This document shows positions 33,257-44,670 of a stretch of 64,000 nucleotides of DNA, one piece after another; the stretch's first letter is position 1; the number at the start of each line of letters is the position of its first letter. The translations under genes were made by a program, and so were the position numbers. The DNA lies in contig QEOQ01000344.1 of the NCBI GenBank assembly GCA_010279815.1, positions 769,185 to 833,184 on the forward strand, written 5' to 3'. Source of the DNA: Brachionus plicatilis. Taxonomy: Eukaryota > Rotifera > Eurotatoria > Ploima > Brachionidae. The notes beneath the pieces were generated by a model that saw only the letters and a program-made list of their open reading frames with translations, was not told the DNA's origin and made no database searches.

Positions 33257-34074
33257 TTTGTTAAAAATAAACAATATTTTAAAAAAATTATTTTTCATAA
33301 TTTTAAATAATAGTGCAAAACTAAAACTTACTTTGATGTTGAAATAAAAAGGACAATTAAACACTTGAAGAGCTGAGAATTTTTAGATTATGTTTTTGAC
33401 AACATTTTTAAAATTTTAAATTTAAAAATCTTTTAATTGTTGTAATTTTGAAACTAATACGATAAAATTAACTAAAATTTTGCCATTTTATATTTTTTTT
33501 AAATTTTTTAAAATTTTAGAAAATAATAATTGTATCATGCATCGTGTAAATCATTAAATGAAAAAAAATTTGAGTAAAACATTTTTTAAATGATGAATAT
33601 TAAGCCTAAAAAGCTAAGAAACAGAAAAAGTATGCGATTCTGCTAAAAATGACTTTTCATGGTTATTTAAATAAACTAAAAAAAAAATTCGATTCCATTA
33701 TTTGCAGATCAAGACACTTGTGTTTTAACAAATTTTTTATCACCATATTTCTTGTAAGTTTTTGGTTCATTAGTTTGTTCTTGTTTCTCAATGAATAAGG
33801 AAATTTTCTTTTGGAATTGATTTCAGAGTATTGGACCGATCTGCTGGGATTTTGGGTTCTTTTCCAAACTTGCTTATATGTTTTTTTGTGGTAAAACATT
33901 TTGTTGTAAATTTACTATAAAAAAATATAAAAAATAAAAATTTAAATAAGTGAGAAAAAACAAAACATCAGTTTTATTTTAAAATGCTTAATTAGGCTTA
34001 AAACTATTATTAATAATATAATTATTTTTATTTAAAAAGCCAAAAAAAAATCAACAAAATAAACTGGTTTTAAA
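33257..34074. other. Region between SART3 and the BTB-TLDc cluster
   Basis: A 78-codon Lys/Asn-rich minus-strand frame at 33663-33899 is open but resembles nothing I know; I do not call it a gene. A GTAAGT on the minus strand near 33330 could be the donor of a SART3 5'-UTR intron, but no acceptor is evident. Confidence 0.3.
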
Positions 34075-35031
34075 TTAATTTAAAGAAAAAACTTGTATGT
34101 CGACAACTTTAAAATATTGTGATCCAGCAAGAAATAATGGATTGTGATAAACATGATCATCTTTAAAATTATCATATGATTGAATATACGAATAACTTTG
34201 ATTAACTTTGTTGGAATTGTTCGATTGTTCATTTTTATGACCACAACTTCCTCCCCAAAATTGTTCTGTATATCCTCCAAAAATATAATTCTGAGTTGTT
34301 TTGATAATTGGAAGTGTCTTTTTGGCATGATCACATTTTGAGTGAAAATTTTGTGCTGAAAATCCATCTCTTGTTGCTCGGTATAAAAGTTCCAAATTTT
34401 TTGTGGAAGAAAATTCACAGATTTTGAACAAAGTATTTTTTGATTCGTTATCATTCAAAATAAAAGAGTCAAAACCAAAAGAATATGATATTGTTAAGGA
34501 AGATTCTATTAAATCAAGTAAACCCTGAATATTGTAAAATTTTGCCTCCTTCAAAAGTTCATTTTTGTCAATTGAAGAAGCGAATTCATACTCAAAGTCA
34601 GTGTTTGCCATTCGCAAATAGTCAAGAATACATTCAAAGTATCTTGAGTTTCTATCAATGAATATTGCTTTATTCTCATCATATTTTGGCTTCACAAATC
34701 CATCCACTAAAGACTCAAACATTTTTGGTAGATACAATTTTTCATTTTTATCCTTTATCTTCTTGGTCAATGTGCTTTTGAGTGTGGAGAACATGGTACC
34801 ACCGACATTTAGCTTCACAATGTCTGATTCAATTGTTTCATATTTTTTGAATTGTTTAATCATGTTTTCATTGTTTGTCTCTTCATCTTTCACTTTATTT
34901 ACCATCTTGTTTGCCAAATTGATTAAACAGTCAAAGTCACTTTTTATAATATCAATCTTGTCCTCAAATGATCCCTTTATTATTGATAAAGATTTGCTTG
35001 TTTCATCAAGTTGCTTTTTTTCTTATTTCAT
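34075..35031 (-). pseudogene. BTB-TLDc gene copy A, degenerate
   Basis: Homologous to the gene at 36618-37658, inverted around the sequence gap. The ATG at 35031 is followed after one codon by a TAA (35025-35023), and the next in-frame ATG is inside the coiled-coil region (about 34905). The BTB part is intact (DIVKLNVGGTMFSTLKSTLT). The TLDc domain is shortened: after YIFGGYTEQFWGG it jumps to an Asn/Ser/Tyr-rich stretch and ends SQYFKVVDIQVFSLN, having lost the middle (NAFIFS ... GPTFG-GHDIHI). A 5'-shortened protein is possible, but the TLDc fold looks broken. Confidence 0.7.
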
Positions 35032-35067
35032 TTCCTCCGATTTTATTTTGTTATTATTATTATTATT

Positions 35068-35726
35068 NNNNNNNNNNNNNNNNNNNNNNNNNNNNNNNNN
35101 NNNNNNNNNNNNNNNNNNNNNNNNNNNNNNNNNNNNNNNNNNNNNNNNNNNNNNNNNNNNNNNNNNNNNNNNNNNNNNNNNNNNNNNNNNNNNNNNNNNN
35201 NNNNNNNNNNNNNNNNNNNNNNNNNNNNNNNNNNNNNNNNNNNNNNNNNNNNNNNNNNNNNNNNNNNNNNNNNNNNNNNNNNNNNNNNNNNNNNNNNNNN
35301 NNNNNNNNNNNNNNNNNNNNNNNNNNNNNNNNNNNNNNNNNNNNNNNNNNNNNNNNNNNNNNNNNNNNNNNNNNNNNNNNNNNNNNNNNNNNNNNNNNNN
35401 NNNNNNNNNNNNNNNNNNNNNNNNNNNNNNNNNNNNNNNNNNNNNNNNNNNNNNNNNNNNNNNNNNNNNNNNNNNNNNNNNNNNNNNNNNNNNNNNNNNN
35501 NNNNNNNNNNNNNNNNNNNNNNNNNNNNNNNNNNNNNNNNNNNNNNNNNNNNNNNNNNNNNNNNNNNNNNNNNNNNNNNNNNNNNNNNNNNNNNNNNNNN
35601 NNNNNNNNNNNNNNNNNNNNNNNNNNNNNNNNNNNNNNNNNNNNNNNNNNNNNNNNNNNNNNNNNNNNNNNNNNNNNNNNNNNNNNNNNNNNNNNNNNNN
35701 NNNNNNNNNNNNNNNNNNNNNNNNNN
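35068..35726. other. Assembly gap (N run)
   Basis: 659 N characters lie between two inverted BTB-TLDc copies; inverted repeats commonly cause such gaps. An AAT/ATT microsatellite borders the left edge. Confidence 0.95.
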
Positions 35727-36617
35727 ACAAAAGTTATTTATAAAATATGTACAATAAGTTATTTAAAAAAATGTATCTAAAGCTTATTTGAAAAAAAAAG
35801 GGCAATTGGCTGTTAAAGTGGGGCGTCTACGTGCGCAACTACTTGGAGACTCAAGTCTCCCACAGCATTTATACTACTACTATACTTTTTTTTAAAGAAA
35901 TGGCAAGTTTTTTTCTCTATTTTAGAATAAAAGACAGAATTTGTTATTGATATATTTACAATATGTCATTTGATATTTATGAAACATATTTTTCATGTAA
36001 AAAAAAACTTTTACATTTCATTTTGACAAAGTAATTTTTTTTGCTTTTTTAATACATGTTATTTTTAAAAGAAACCTTTTCGAATGATTTATTTAAAATT
36101 TTTTCCCAATTATAAAAGCCATTCGCCTATTTAAAAATTATATAGTTCTTTGTTTTTTAATTGATTTTGATACTTTTTTAAAAGACTATTTAATATTATT
36201 TAATTTAATAAGATTGCTGCAATTGACGATTTCCCAGATCGCGTAGACCCATAAGGCGCAGCAAAGGTGAATTGGAAACAAAAAAATATTAAACAATATA
36301 AGATTTTACTAAAAATTATAAAAAAAGATGATCACGACATTTAAAACGTATTTGTTAAATAATGTTTTTAAAATTAAAAAACACTTTTTTGAAATTTTTT
36401 TTAGTATTAAGCTAAGGAGAGGGCATTTTGAATAGGCTTATCCAAGCAACATAAAAACGCTCTTTTAATTGCACGATTAATTTAATTTTAGATACTTTAA
36501 ATTTTAGATTTTGATATATTTAATATTGATATATTTATCACATTCAAAATTCAAAAGGATAGGGAAATTTTTTGGCTATTTAATCAAAATATTAAAAAAC
36601 TAAAAGAAAAGAAGAAA

Positions 36618-37658
36618 ATGGAAAATGAAAAAAAGCAAATAGATGAAACAAGCAAATCTTTATCAATAATAAAGGGATCATTTGAGGACAAGATTGATAT
36701 TATAAAAAGTGACTTTGACTGTTTAATCAATTTGGCAAACAAGATGGTAAATAAAGTGAAAGATGAAGAAACAAACAATGAAAACATGATTAAACAATTC
36801 AAAAAATATGAAACAATAGAATCAGACATTGTGAAGCTAAATGTCGGTGGTACCATGTTCTCCACACTCAAAAGCACATTGACCAAAAAGATAGAGGATA
36901 AAGATGGAAAACTGTATCTACCAAATATGTTTGAGTCTTTAGTGGATGGATTTGTGAAGCCAAAATATGATGAGAATAAAGCAATATTCATTGATAGAAA
37001 CTCAAGATACTTTGAATGTATTCTTGACTATTTGCGAATGGCAAACACTGACTTTGAGTATGAATTCGCTTCTTCAATTGACAAAAATGAACTTTTGAAG
37101 GAGGCAAAATTTTACAATATTCAGGGTTTAGTTGATTTAATTGAATTTTCCTTAAATGCTAATAGTTTTGACTCAATAATTTTGAATACCGAAGATGCAA
37201 AAAAATATTTGTTCAAAATCAGTGAATTCCCTTCAAAAACTAGACTAGAGCTTTTATACCGTGCAACAAGAGATGGATTTTCAACAGCTCAAAATTTTCA
37301 CTCAAGATGTGATCATGCAAAAAAAACACTTACAATTATCAAGACAACAGATAATTATATTTTTGGTGGGTACACTGAGCAGTCATGGGATGGGAATTGT
37401 GGTTATAAAAGTGATTCGAATGCTTTTATTTTCAGCATTAATAATAATATCAAAGCAAAGATAGAACCAACATACCAAGCAAAAGCTATTTATTGCCGCC
37501 CAAATTATGGTCCCACTTTTGGAGATGGTCATGATATTCACATATCGTCCAATTCCAATTCACATTATCAAAGTCATTCCAGTTATCAAACTTTATCACC
37601 TCTTGCTGGATCAAGGAATTTTAATCCTTCTGAAATAGAAGTATTTTCTCTTATTTAA
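36618..37658 (+). CDS. BTB(T1)-TLDc protein, copy B
   Basis: 346 residues, single exon, ATG in context GAAGAAAATGG. Residues 1-65 are charged and helical (probable coiled coil: DKIDIIKSDFDCLINLANKM). About 70-165 is a KCTD/T1-type BTB domain (DIVKLNVGGTMFSTLKSTLT ... FIDRNSRYFECILDYLRM), which normally oligomerises. About 195-346 is a TLDc domain: LLYRATRDGFS at its start, YIFGGYTEQSW, NAFIFSINN, GPTFGDGHDIHI and the closing EIEVFSLI. TLDc proteins of other animals (OXR1, NCOA7, TBC1D24) bind V-ATPase and protect against oxidative stress; whether this protein does is unknown. AATAAA lies just downstream (about 37680). It is part of an inverted segmental duplication. Confidence 0.85.
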   Translation: MENEKKQIDETSKSLSIIKGSFEDKIDIIKSDFDCLINLANKMVNKVKDEETNNENMIKQFKKYETIESDIVKLNVGGTMFSTLKSTLTKKIEDKDGKLYLPNMFESLVDGFVKPKYDENKAIFIDRNSRYFECILDYLRMANTDFEYEFASSIDKNELLKEAKFYNIQGLVDLIEFSLNANSFDSIILNTEDAKKYLFKISEFPSKTRLELLYRATRDGFSTAQNFHSRCDHAKKTLTIIKTTDNYIFGGYTEQSWDGNCGYKSDSNAFIFSINNNIKAKIEPTYQAKAIYCRPNYGPTFGDGHDIHISSNSNSHYQSHSSYQTLSPLAGSRNFNPSEIEVFSLI

Positions 37659-38197
37659 TTTACTAAAGCCAAGATTTAGTAAATAAAATTTATTTATTAT
37701 AAAAGACACATCTTATTAATTTTTCAATCTTTAAATTTAACTTGATTAAAATTGATAAAATTGACTTTATTTTTTTTTATTTTCTGTTTAATTTAAAGTT
37801 GCATTTTTTAAATTCATTTTCCCCTTGTAATTAGATAGTTTTGAAAAAAATAAACATGACTGAAATAATCAAATTATTGAAATAGCTGTTATTGATGAGG
37901 AAAAATGTATTTTCAAGAATAAAACACAAATTTTTGAATTAAATCATTTTACCAAATAAAAAATATTTTTAACATATATTCTAGTATTTAGGCCTTAATC
38001 ATTTCTCAAAATAAATTATCTAAGCTTCCTTTTGATTTATATAAAAACTATTTTTTTTAATGAATATCAACTATGAATTTCGTACTATCCTAAAATTACT
38101 TTAGATCAAAATTTAGTCAAAAGTTCTACTACATTTATTTGTTTGTAATGTTTTTAATAATAATTGATGAATTTTTGGTGTGGTCACAGTGTGAGAT

Positions 38198-38520
38198 ATC
38201 GATAAAGAATATCGATAGAATATTTCTTTTAGAATATCGATAGAATATATCGATACCTTTGGATGATATCGATAATATATCGATACCTTTGGATGATATC
38301 GATAATATATCGATACCTTTGGATGATATCGATAATATATCGATACCTTTGGATGATATCGATAATATATCGATACCTTTGGATGATATCGATAGAATAT
38401 TCTTTTAGACGATATCGATATTTTCAAAATCGATATCGTCTATCGATATCATCCAAAGGTATCGATATATTATCGATATCATCCAAAGGTATCGATATTT
38501 TATCGATATCGACCAAAAGA
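38198..38520. repeat. TATCGATA-rich minisatellite with inverted arms
   Basis: Five tandem 30-base units (CGATACCTTTGGATGATATC + GATAATATAT) at 38251-38400 are followed, after a short centre near 38410-38445, by about two and a half units in the opposite orientation (ATCATCCAAAGGTATCGAT) to 38520. Each unit contains two ATCGAT-type palindromes. It is absent from the duplicate arm at 51500-51640, so it arose after the duplication or was lost there. Confidence 0.85.
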
Positions 38521-39140
38521 AATTTTTTATTATTCAATTAAGTCAACTGGAACCCATTGAAAATCATGTTCCTACAGTCAACAGGTCTCCGAAGATAATT
38601 CTAAATATTTCTTAGTTTTTGACCAAATTATTTTGGCGACTCAATGTTTTTTAAGAGCATCTTCCACCGCTTCAGTATCTTCGATTTACTCGTTATACTC
38701 CATTATATTTTTAATTTGATTACTTGTTTGAGATTTCAAGACCAATGTTTATTCGATTTTTCGTGCTTCAAATATCTTGTAAAATTTGATTTATGAACTC
38801 GAGTTTGTTAAATATTTTAAAATCAGATTCGTCATTTTCGGATCGAGACATATTTAATTATTTTTAAGCAAAATTAAATTGAAATTCTATTTATAAATTT
38901 GAAATTTTTAAAAAATATGAATACTAAATGGACATTTTAATAAAATTTATAAATTTTGATTTTCATATTTCTTAAGTCAATTTTGTTAATTACTGATATA
39001 TAAATTAGTACATCTTATTACTTAAATACAGCAATTTTTTTTTCAATGGACCCAATCGTTTAACATGATGTGAAAAAGTAAGCTAACTATAAAGAAAAAA
39101 AAATTCCCATGGTCAATTAACTGACGACATGAGATGTTAC

Positions 39141-40487
39141 AATAGCTTTTTTTGATTTTTAATTCCTTTATTTTTTTTTTGATTTTTTTCTTTTTTATGA
39201 GAGTTTTTTTAAATAATAAATAATAATGGTTATTGAAGATATAGGAAGATTCATCTCTCAAAATTTATTGCACAAAAATTTAAAGCTTATTTGGTAATAA
39301 AAAATAAAGGCAAATTACTATGTTCGATTATAGATTAACAAAAATTTATTTCCGTTTAGAATTGCTACCTTTTCTTTCTCTTTTGAAGTGTTCATCATTC
39401 CGAGCTTATATTATATTTTTTTATTCATTTTTTAACATTTAAATTACATTTTTTTAAAGGCTTTGAGTATTTAAACTCTGTGGCTGAAGATTTTTTTCTT
39501 ACTGATTTAAATTTAAAAAAACTTAATTATTTCTGTATTAAATATCAACTCAAATCTTTGGTATACTTGGTATACTTATGCTATATTTTTCAGGACTGTG
39601 AATTTTTTTCAATTAGATCTTTTCATTTGAGAAAAACTTCTTATATAAGGAATGTACTTTGAATGCAAAAACAAGCAGACAAACACTACATAATAATTGT
39701 GTGGCAAGCATTTAATAATTAAAAGGTTATTTTGATTATATGTCTTACTGTTCTCCATATTTTTAGATGATGTAAAATATTCAAGTTAGCTATTCACTCA
39801 GAATAAAACCAAAACAAACATTGGATACTAAATAAAAATTTTATAAATTCCCTACTATAAAGAAAAGCCTATATTATTTTCCAGATTGTTTAAAATAAAA
39901 TCGGTTATCTAGTTTACTTAATAACTTATGAGACCGTAATTATGCATTCTGACTTGTAAACAGGGATGCTATAATTTTTATTTTTTAAATTTCTTTCTTT
40001 AACTGATCGTGATTCTAAATTTACTATAGCATATATATTAGTAGTAGTAGTGGGAGTATACATGCTGTGATTATTTGAAACAAAAAATTTTCTGAAACTA
40101 TTTTAATTTAAATTTAAATTAATTTTTCCTCAAGAATCATGTAATGATTTTTGAAATATAAAGGAAAAATATGGAAAGAAAGTGATACTACTAAATATCA
40201 GAAAAAAGATGAAAACATGATTAAAAGTCTAAAATACTTAAGGCTCATTTTACTAATTTTATTCATTTTGCCTATTTCGTTGTTTTTGACATTTAGAAAA
40301 TTTTCTAAGGATTTTTTGGTACTTTCCAAACAGACTTGGGCAAAAGTCTGGAAATAAATCAAACATAAGCTTAATTAAATAAAAATAATTATAAATATTC
40401 TAAAATCGGTAAAAAAATGAATCAAGATATAATTTAGAATTATTCAATTTGATTTTGCATAATTATTAGTTTTTTTTTTTTTTTTTT
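39141..40487. other. AT-rich intergenic region
   Basis: Short frames only. The phrase encoding FFSIRSFHLRK near 39600 also appears as FFSIRSFQFRK near 26390, so a small dispersed repeat may be present; no function is apparent. Confidence 0.3.
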
Positions 40488-40565
40488 TGGTTGGCCAGAA
40501 ATTGGTTAACCAAAAATATGGTTAGTCAGAAATTGGTTAGCCCAAAATCCGGTTAGCAAAAATTA
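40488..40565. repeat. Degenerate GGTTAGCCAGAAATT tandem repeat next to a poly-T run
   Basis: Five imperfect units around GGTTA(G/A)(C/T)CA alternate with AGAAATT and AAAAAT spacers. A run of about 18 T precedes it at 40471-40488, which could be the A-tail of a minus-strand retroposon. Confidence 0.5.
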
Positions 40566-40574
40566 ACTAAAAAT

Positions 40575-41010
40575 AAACATAGTTAAGGCCCGAAATAGAC
40601 ATGGTGGAAGAATAGCTATGTTGGTAAGAGACGGTATTGAATTTAAACAAGATTACTCATTTGATAAGTTTAGTGAAAAGCTTCTTTTTATTAAAATATA
40701 TGTAAATAATACTCAATTTTTTATCTTTAGCCTTTATAATCCACCAAATACTGTACTTCCTTTTAAACTTTCCTTAGAAATCTCAAGTAGATGTGGAAAA
40801 TTTATAATAGGGGGTGATTTGGATTTCATTATCTTTCTGCAATCAATGACATAACTCCAACATTTAATAGATTTAAAACTGACCACTTTGAAGTCCTTGA
40901 TCTATTCATAATACCGTAGTCACTATCGGATAAGGCCCTCGACTTCAAAGTTCTTATAGACCATGATATGTTAAGTGATCACTTTCCAATTCAAACATGT
41001 ATATCAACTG
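40575..41010 (+). pseudogene. LINE endonuclease remnant (diverged relative of 2947-4365)
   Basis: Reads HGGRIAMLVRDGIEFKQD, then FFIFSLYNPPNTVLPF, KFIIGGDL, then after a frame change FKTDHFEVLDLFI and MLSDHFPIQT. These are the FGGGVAILI, FSLYNPPN, GGDLN and SDHFPI endonuclease blocks in order. Stops and frame changes show it is dead. The sequence is too different to be a copy of the window's main LINE. Confidence 0.7.
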
Positions 41011-41703
41011 AATATTTAATTACAGTTAAACCTTTGAAAACTAGTCTTAATTCTAAAAAAGCAAATTTAATAAAATGGGAAAAAATCCAATTTCAAGCAG
41101 TTTTTTTTTTTGGAATTAAAACAAATAATTGACTAACAAAAATGAGATTAATTTCAACTTTGGTCACAAATAAAGAAGGGTTCTCAACTATATATAAAAA
41201 ATACTTTTCAGTTTTTTAATGATTGTTTTGGAGCAAAAATCTTCGCCATGTTATAAAATTTGTATACGAGGTTGGGAGGAGTTTAAATTTTGCATGTGAA
41301 ATAATTAAAGTAGACATGTTTAAAAGCTGCTTTACTTTGAACGTTGATAATTTTAAAAGTTTGGGAAGTTGATTTTAAAAAATTAAAATTAATGGCGCAA
41401 AATTTGAGTTCCGAAAAATAATATAAAAGTGGAATGATATTCTTAATAAAAATTGTTAATAAAAATAAATTAAAACTCTTCAAATGTCGTTTGAGAATAA
41501 GGTAAAAATGTTTCTTAATGAACTTGAATTAATAACTTATGTATTCCTTTTGTTTATTTATTTATTTATTTAAAAAAATTTTAAGCGTCATAGGCAAGTT
41601 GAAAAATAAAAAAAAATCTGATTTACAAATCACATTAAGTTTCATAAATAATTAATCCATTTAAAATTTTATAAAAACTTTGTATGTAATTAATGTTTAA
41701 AAG
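41011..41703. other. AT-rich region with TTTA microsatellite
   Basis: TTTATTTATTTATTTATTTA at about 41551-41572, followed by TTTAAGCGTCATAGGCAAG, looks like the complement of a LINE 3' tail (minus strand). No coding part was seen. Confidence 0.35.
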
Positions 41704-41854
41704 TAATTAACGCAAACAATTTAACTTGGCATGAAGCTAAAGACAACGAAAAAAGTGGATCAAATGCTCAAATCCCATCGGTGTTTTCACCTCACCAAAG
41801 AAGGATTCATTTTTTCGAACCTGTAGCAAAGCGTTTCAAAGAAATAAACCGTTA
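41704..41854 (+). other. Unrecognised 50-codon open frame with protein-like composition
   Basis: Reads approximately INANNLTWHEAKDNEKSGSN and then QIPSVFSPHQRRIHFFEPV ending KRFKEINR and a stop. The composition is less AT-driven than the surroundings. No start codon, no recognised family. It could be a gene fragment carried by a transposon, or chance. Confidence 0.2.
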
Positions 41855-41928
41855 ATTTTTTTCGTGGAAAAAACACTATTCGTGCAAAAATAAAAAACCT
41901 TAGAATGCCTTAGAAAGAAATTTTTTTC

Positions 41929-42395
41929 ACCCTCCTATTTTTTCATCCGGGCTTGGGACCGGCATACGGCATAGTTATGACGGCGTCTTCCCCTAAGAAG
42001 CACGTGGGACGTTCATCATAAACAGCGCCACTCATCCGAGCACTTTTAATTTGGCTGCGAACTCGGCTACTATTTAGACTAGCTTGGAACCACAAACCAA
42101 GCGACATTCTCAATTTAGAAAGAGAGAATGCCTTAACTTTAGTGCTTCCAAAGTTACGGCAATCCAAAGAGGGTCAGCTGTAAAACAAGTTCTCGCTCTG
42201 CTAAGATTCTATACTGGATGATGGTCAAGCCAGCGGCACCCTCATACGACAAGACTAGGACAAAGACCCTTAGATCTATGTACCCGTAATACAGCTCTTC
42301 TTCAGACTCGTAGAAGACCACATAGTGTGGCTGCCACCACCCTCCTCTTTTCTCATCCTGGGCTTGGGACCGGCTTACGGCAGAGTTATGGTGGC
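41929..42395 (-). mobile_element. GC-richer retroposon fragment with two conserved tail boxes (RTE-like)
   Basis: On the minus strand the box GCCGGTCCCAAGCCC followed by GGATGAAAAAA and GGAGGGTG occurs at 41986-41929 and 42395-42332, bracketing about 350 bases that are markedly GC-richer than the window. A third box with little else lies at 42713-42765. I recall this GGTCCCAAGCCCGG box from 3' ends of RTE-type LINEs, but that memory is not certain. No clear coding region was found. Confidence 0.45.
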
Positions 42396-42712
42396 TTATA
42401 ATGTATTTTTAATAAAAGCTTTATTTTTTAAAATTGATTAAAATAAGTCATTGTTTCATCCTTCTTTTAATTGGTTCTTCTAAAATCTATATTTGAAAAT
42501 TTTAAACACAAATTTAAATTCGACATTTGGTAAGAAAATATCCGAGCAATTAAAATTTGGCAACGAACTCAATGTATTTCAAGACACTTGAAAAATAATT
42601 AAAGTTAAAGCTTGAACAAAATTACAATTTCTTACCTAAAGAATGTTTCTTATCAAGGATCTGTTTTTTTTTTTAATTGAATTAGTTAAAAATATTTGTA
42701 CGTAAAATTTTT

Positions 42713-42765
42713 GTCACCATCCTATTTTTTCATCCGGGCTTGGGACCGGCATACGGCATAGTTAT
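42713..42765 (-). mobile_element. Third copy of the GGTCCCAAGCCCGG tail box
   Basis: About 53 bases nearly identical to 41929-41986, including CTATGCCGTATGCCGGTCCC. It appears as a very short 3' end insertion in otherwise AT-rich DNA. Confidence 0.45.
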
Positions 42766-42824
42766 ATCAATAAGTTGAAGCACTCAATGTTAACAGCTTT
42801 AAATCACGCATTGATTGCTCGATG

Positions 42825-43226
42825 TGTAGTGTAATATTTCTTGGTCTGCTGGTGGGCTTTTATGTCCCAGTCAGACTTCTCAAGTCCTTTTCTAGACTCG
42901 AGGGTTTCGGATCAACACAATAAGGTTTTTTACAACTTTATTGGGACACGAGGTCCAAATCCAAAACAAATAAATATATAAACAAAAATTAAATTATATC
43001 AAAAAAACTAAACTAAAAAAAACTAATCACTAATAAACTAAACTGAAAACATATATATAGTAAATTGTACATGTGAATGCAAGCTTCCAGTTGTGCAAAA
43101 CAAACTTCTTTTTTGAGACGTCTACAGTAGCAATCAATCACATGAGCTGTCATTGTGTGCCACGTCAGGATACTTCCTGACTAGCCAGCTTCAGTCGAAA
43201 TTACTTCAACTATTATTACTACTACA
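42825..43226 (-). mobile_element. Candidate solo LTR
   Basis: The 402-base segment starts and ends with complementary hexamers (TGTAGT ... ACTACA), has the TG...CA ends expected of LTRs, a TATATATA box on the minus strand near 43050-43061, an AATAAA near 42937-42943 and higher GC than its flanks. No internal retroviral-type genes are next to it. Only ATG is shared by the two flanks, so there is no proper target duplication. It sits at the edge of the duplicated block starting near 43250. Confidence 0.45.
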
Positions 43227-43605
43227 ATGACAATAACATAATTGATTCGTTCTTTACATTCTTTTAATAATTTTTCGTTCCTATAATAGAAAATATGTTC
43301 CTTTATTTGCTAACCTCTCAGGATAAAATAATTTTCTTTTTGTTAAAATTTTATTTTTTTAATTTTTTGTTTATAAATTATTTTTTTATTTTTGTGACAA
43401 AAAAGCATTATTTTTTGAAGTTCAACTAATTTAAAATAAGTAAAAATGTTCAGAAAATGAAATTTTAGTTGATTAAATAAATGAATTAAATAGCAATTGT
43501 TATTATCTAATTAGGTTGTATTTAAAGATAGAAAAATTACAAAGAAAGTACTGTTATATATAAAAAAAATTTTTTAAAAAAAAAATCAATTAAAGATTTT
43601 TTATA

Positions 43606-44670
43606 TTAACTAAGAGAAAAAACTTCAATTTGAGAAACAGTAAATTGTTGTGATCCCGCAAGATATGTACTTTGATTTCCATAGGATTGAGTCGTTGAAA
43701 AATTTTGATTTTGATATGAATTGCAATTGCTAAATATTTGAATATCTGGACCAGATCCAAACCATGGACCATAAGATGAATGACAATAAATAGCATTAGC
43801 TTGGTATGATGGATTTATCTTTGCTTTTAAATTGTAATCAATACTAAAAATAAAAGCATTCGGATCACTTTTATAACAAGAATTCCCATCCCATGACTGC
43901 TCAGTGTATCCTCCAAAAATATAATTTCCTGTTGTCTTGATAATTGTAAGTGTTTTTTTTAAATGATCGCATTTTGAGTGAAAATTTTGTGCTGAAAATC
44001 CATCTGTAGTTGCTCGGTATAGAAGCTTTAGTTTAGTTTTTGAAGGGAATACACAAATTTTGAACAAATTTTTTCTTGAATCTTCGGTATTCAAAATTAT
44101 TGAGTCAAAACAATATGTATCCATCAAATTAACTAAACCCTGAATATTGTAAAATTTTGCTTCTTTCAAAAGCTCATTTTTGTCAATTGAAGAAGCTAAT
44201 TCATACTCAAAGTCAGTGTTTGCCATTCGCAAATAGTCAAGAATACATCCAAAGTATTTTGGGTTTCTATCAATGAATATTGCTTTATTCTCGTCATATT
44301 TTGGCTTCACAAATCCATCCACTAAAGACTCAAACATGTTTGGTAGATACAGTTTTCCATCTTTATCCTCTATCTTTTTGGTCAATGTAGTTTTGAGTGT
44401 GGAGAACATGGTTCCACCGACATTTAGCTTCAAAATGTCTTATTCAATTGTTTCATATTTTTTTAATTCTTTAATCATGTTTTCATTTTTTGTCCCTTCA
44501 TCTTTCACTTCATTTACAATCTTGTTTGCCAAATTGATTAAACATTCAAAATCATTTTTTATAATCTCAATCTTGTCCTCAAATGATTCTTTGATTGTTG
44601 ATAAAGATTTACATGTTTCATCTTTTTCCATAAATAAGTCATTTAATTCAAGTTGGTTATTTTCTTCCAT
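43606..44670 (-). pseudogene. BTB-TLDc gene copy C, interrupted by one nonsense codon
   Basis: It would encode about 354 residues starting MEENNQLELNDLFMEKDET, as in the intact copy at 58718-59779. The codon that is TCA (Ser) in the other copies (ETIE-S-DIVKLNVGG) is TAA at 44439-44437, a single C-to-A change between coiled coil and BTB domain. The rest is intact: BTB with FIDRNPKYFGCILDY, TLDc with YIFGGYTEQSWDGN, GPWFGSGPDIQI (unusual Trp and Pro) and EIEVFSLS. Reinitiation could only give an N-truncated product. Confidence 0.8.

Larger units (their letters stand above)
35925..39140. repeat. Inverted segmental duplication, arm 1 (arm 2 at 51005-53975)
   Basis: The BTB-TLDc gene at 36618 with about 0.7 kb of upstream and 1.4 kb of downstream sequence matches the complement of 51005-53975. 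Markers include GATTTCCCAGATC near 36225/53405, AAGCTAAGGAGAGGGC near 36410/53290 and the unit ending AACTGACGACATGAGATG near 39115-39136. Arm 1 additionally holds the minisatellite at 38198-38520. Confidence 0.8.

Noticed and set aside
33663..33899. 78-codon Lys/Asn-rich frame
   Set aside because: No domain, no relatives in the window, composition as expected from AT-rich DNA.
34658..35743. Long open frames crossing the N run
   Set aside because: The length comes from unknown bases and from the antisense of the BTB domain.
38113..38541. Open frames on both strands with repeated YHPKVSIYYR or WMISIIYRYL units
   Set aside because: They are translations of the 30-bp minisatellite, whose unit length is a multiple of three; nothing suggests a protein.
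41943..42167. 74-codon frame in the GC-rich island ending MPYAGPKPG
   Set aside because: It runs into the non-coding tail box, which recurs without any frame; probably chance.
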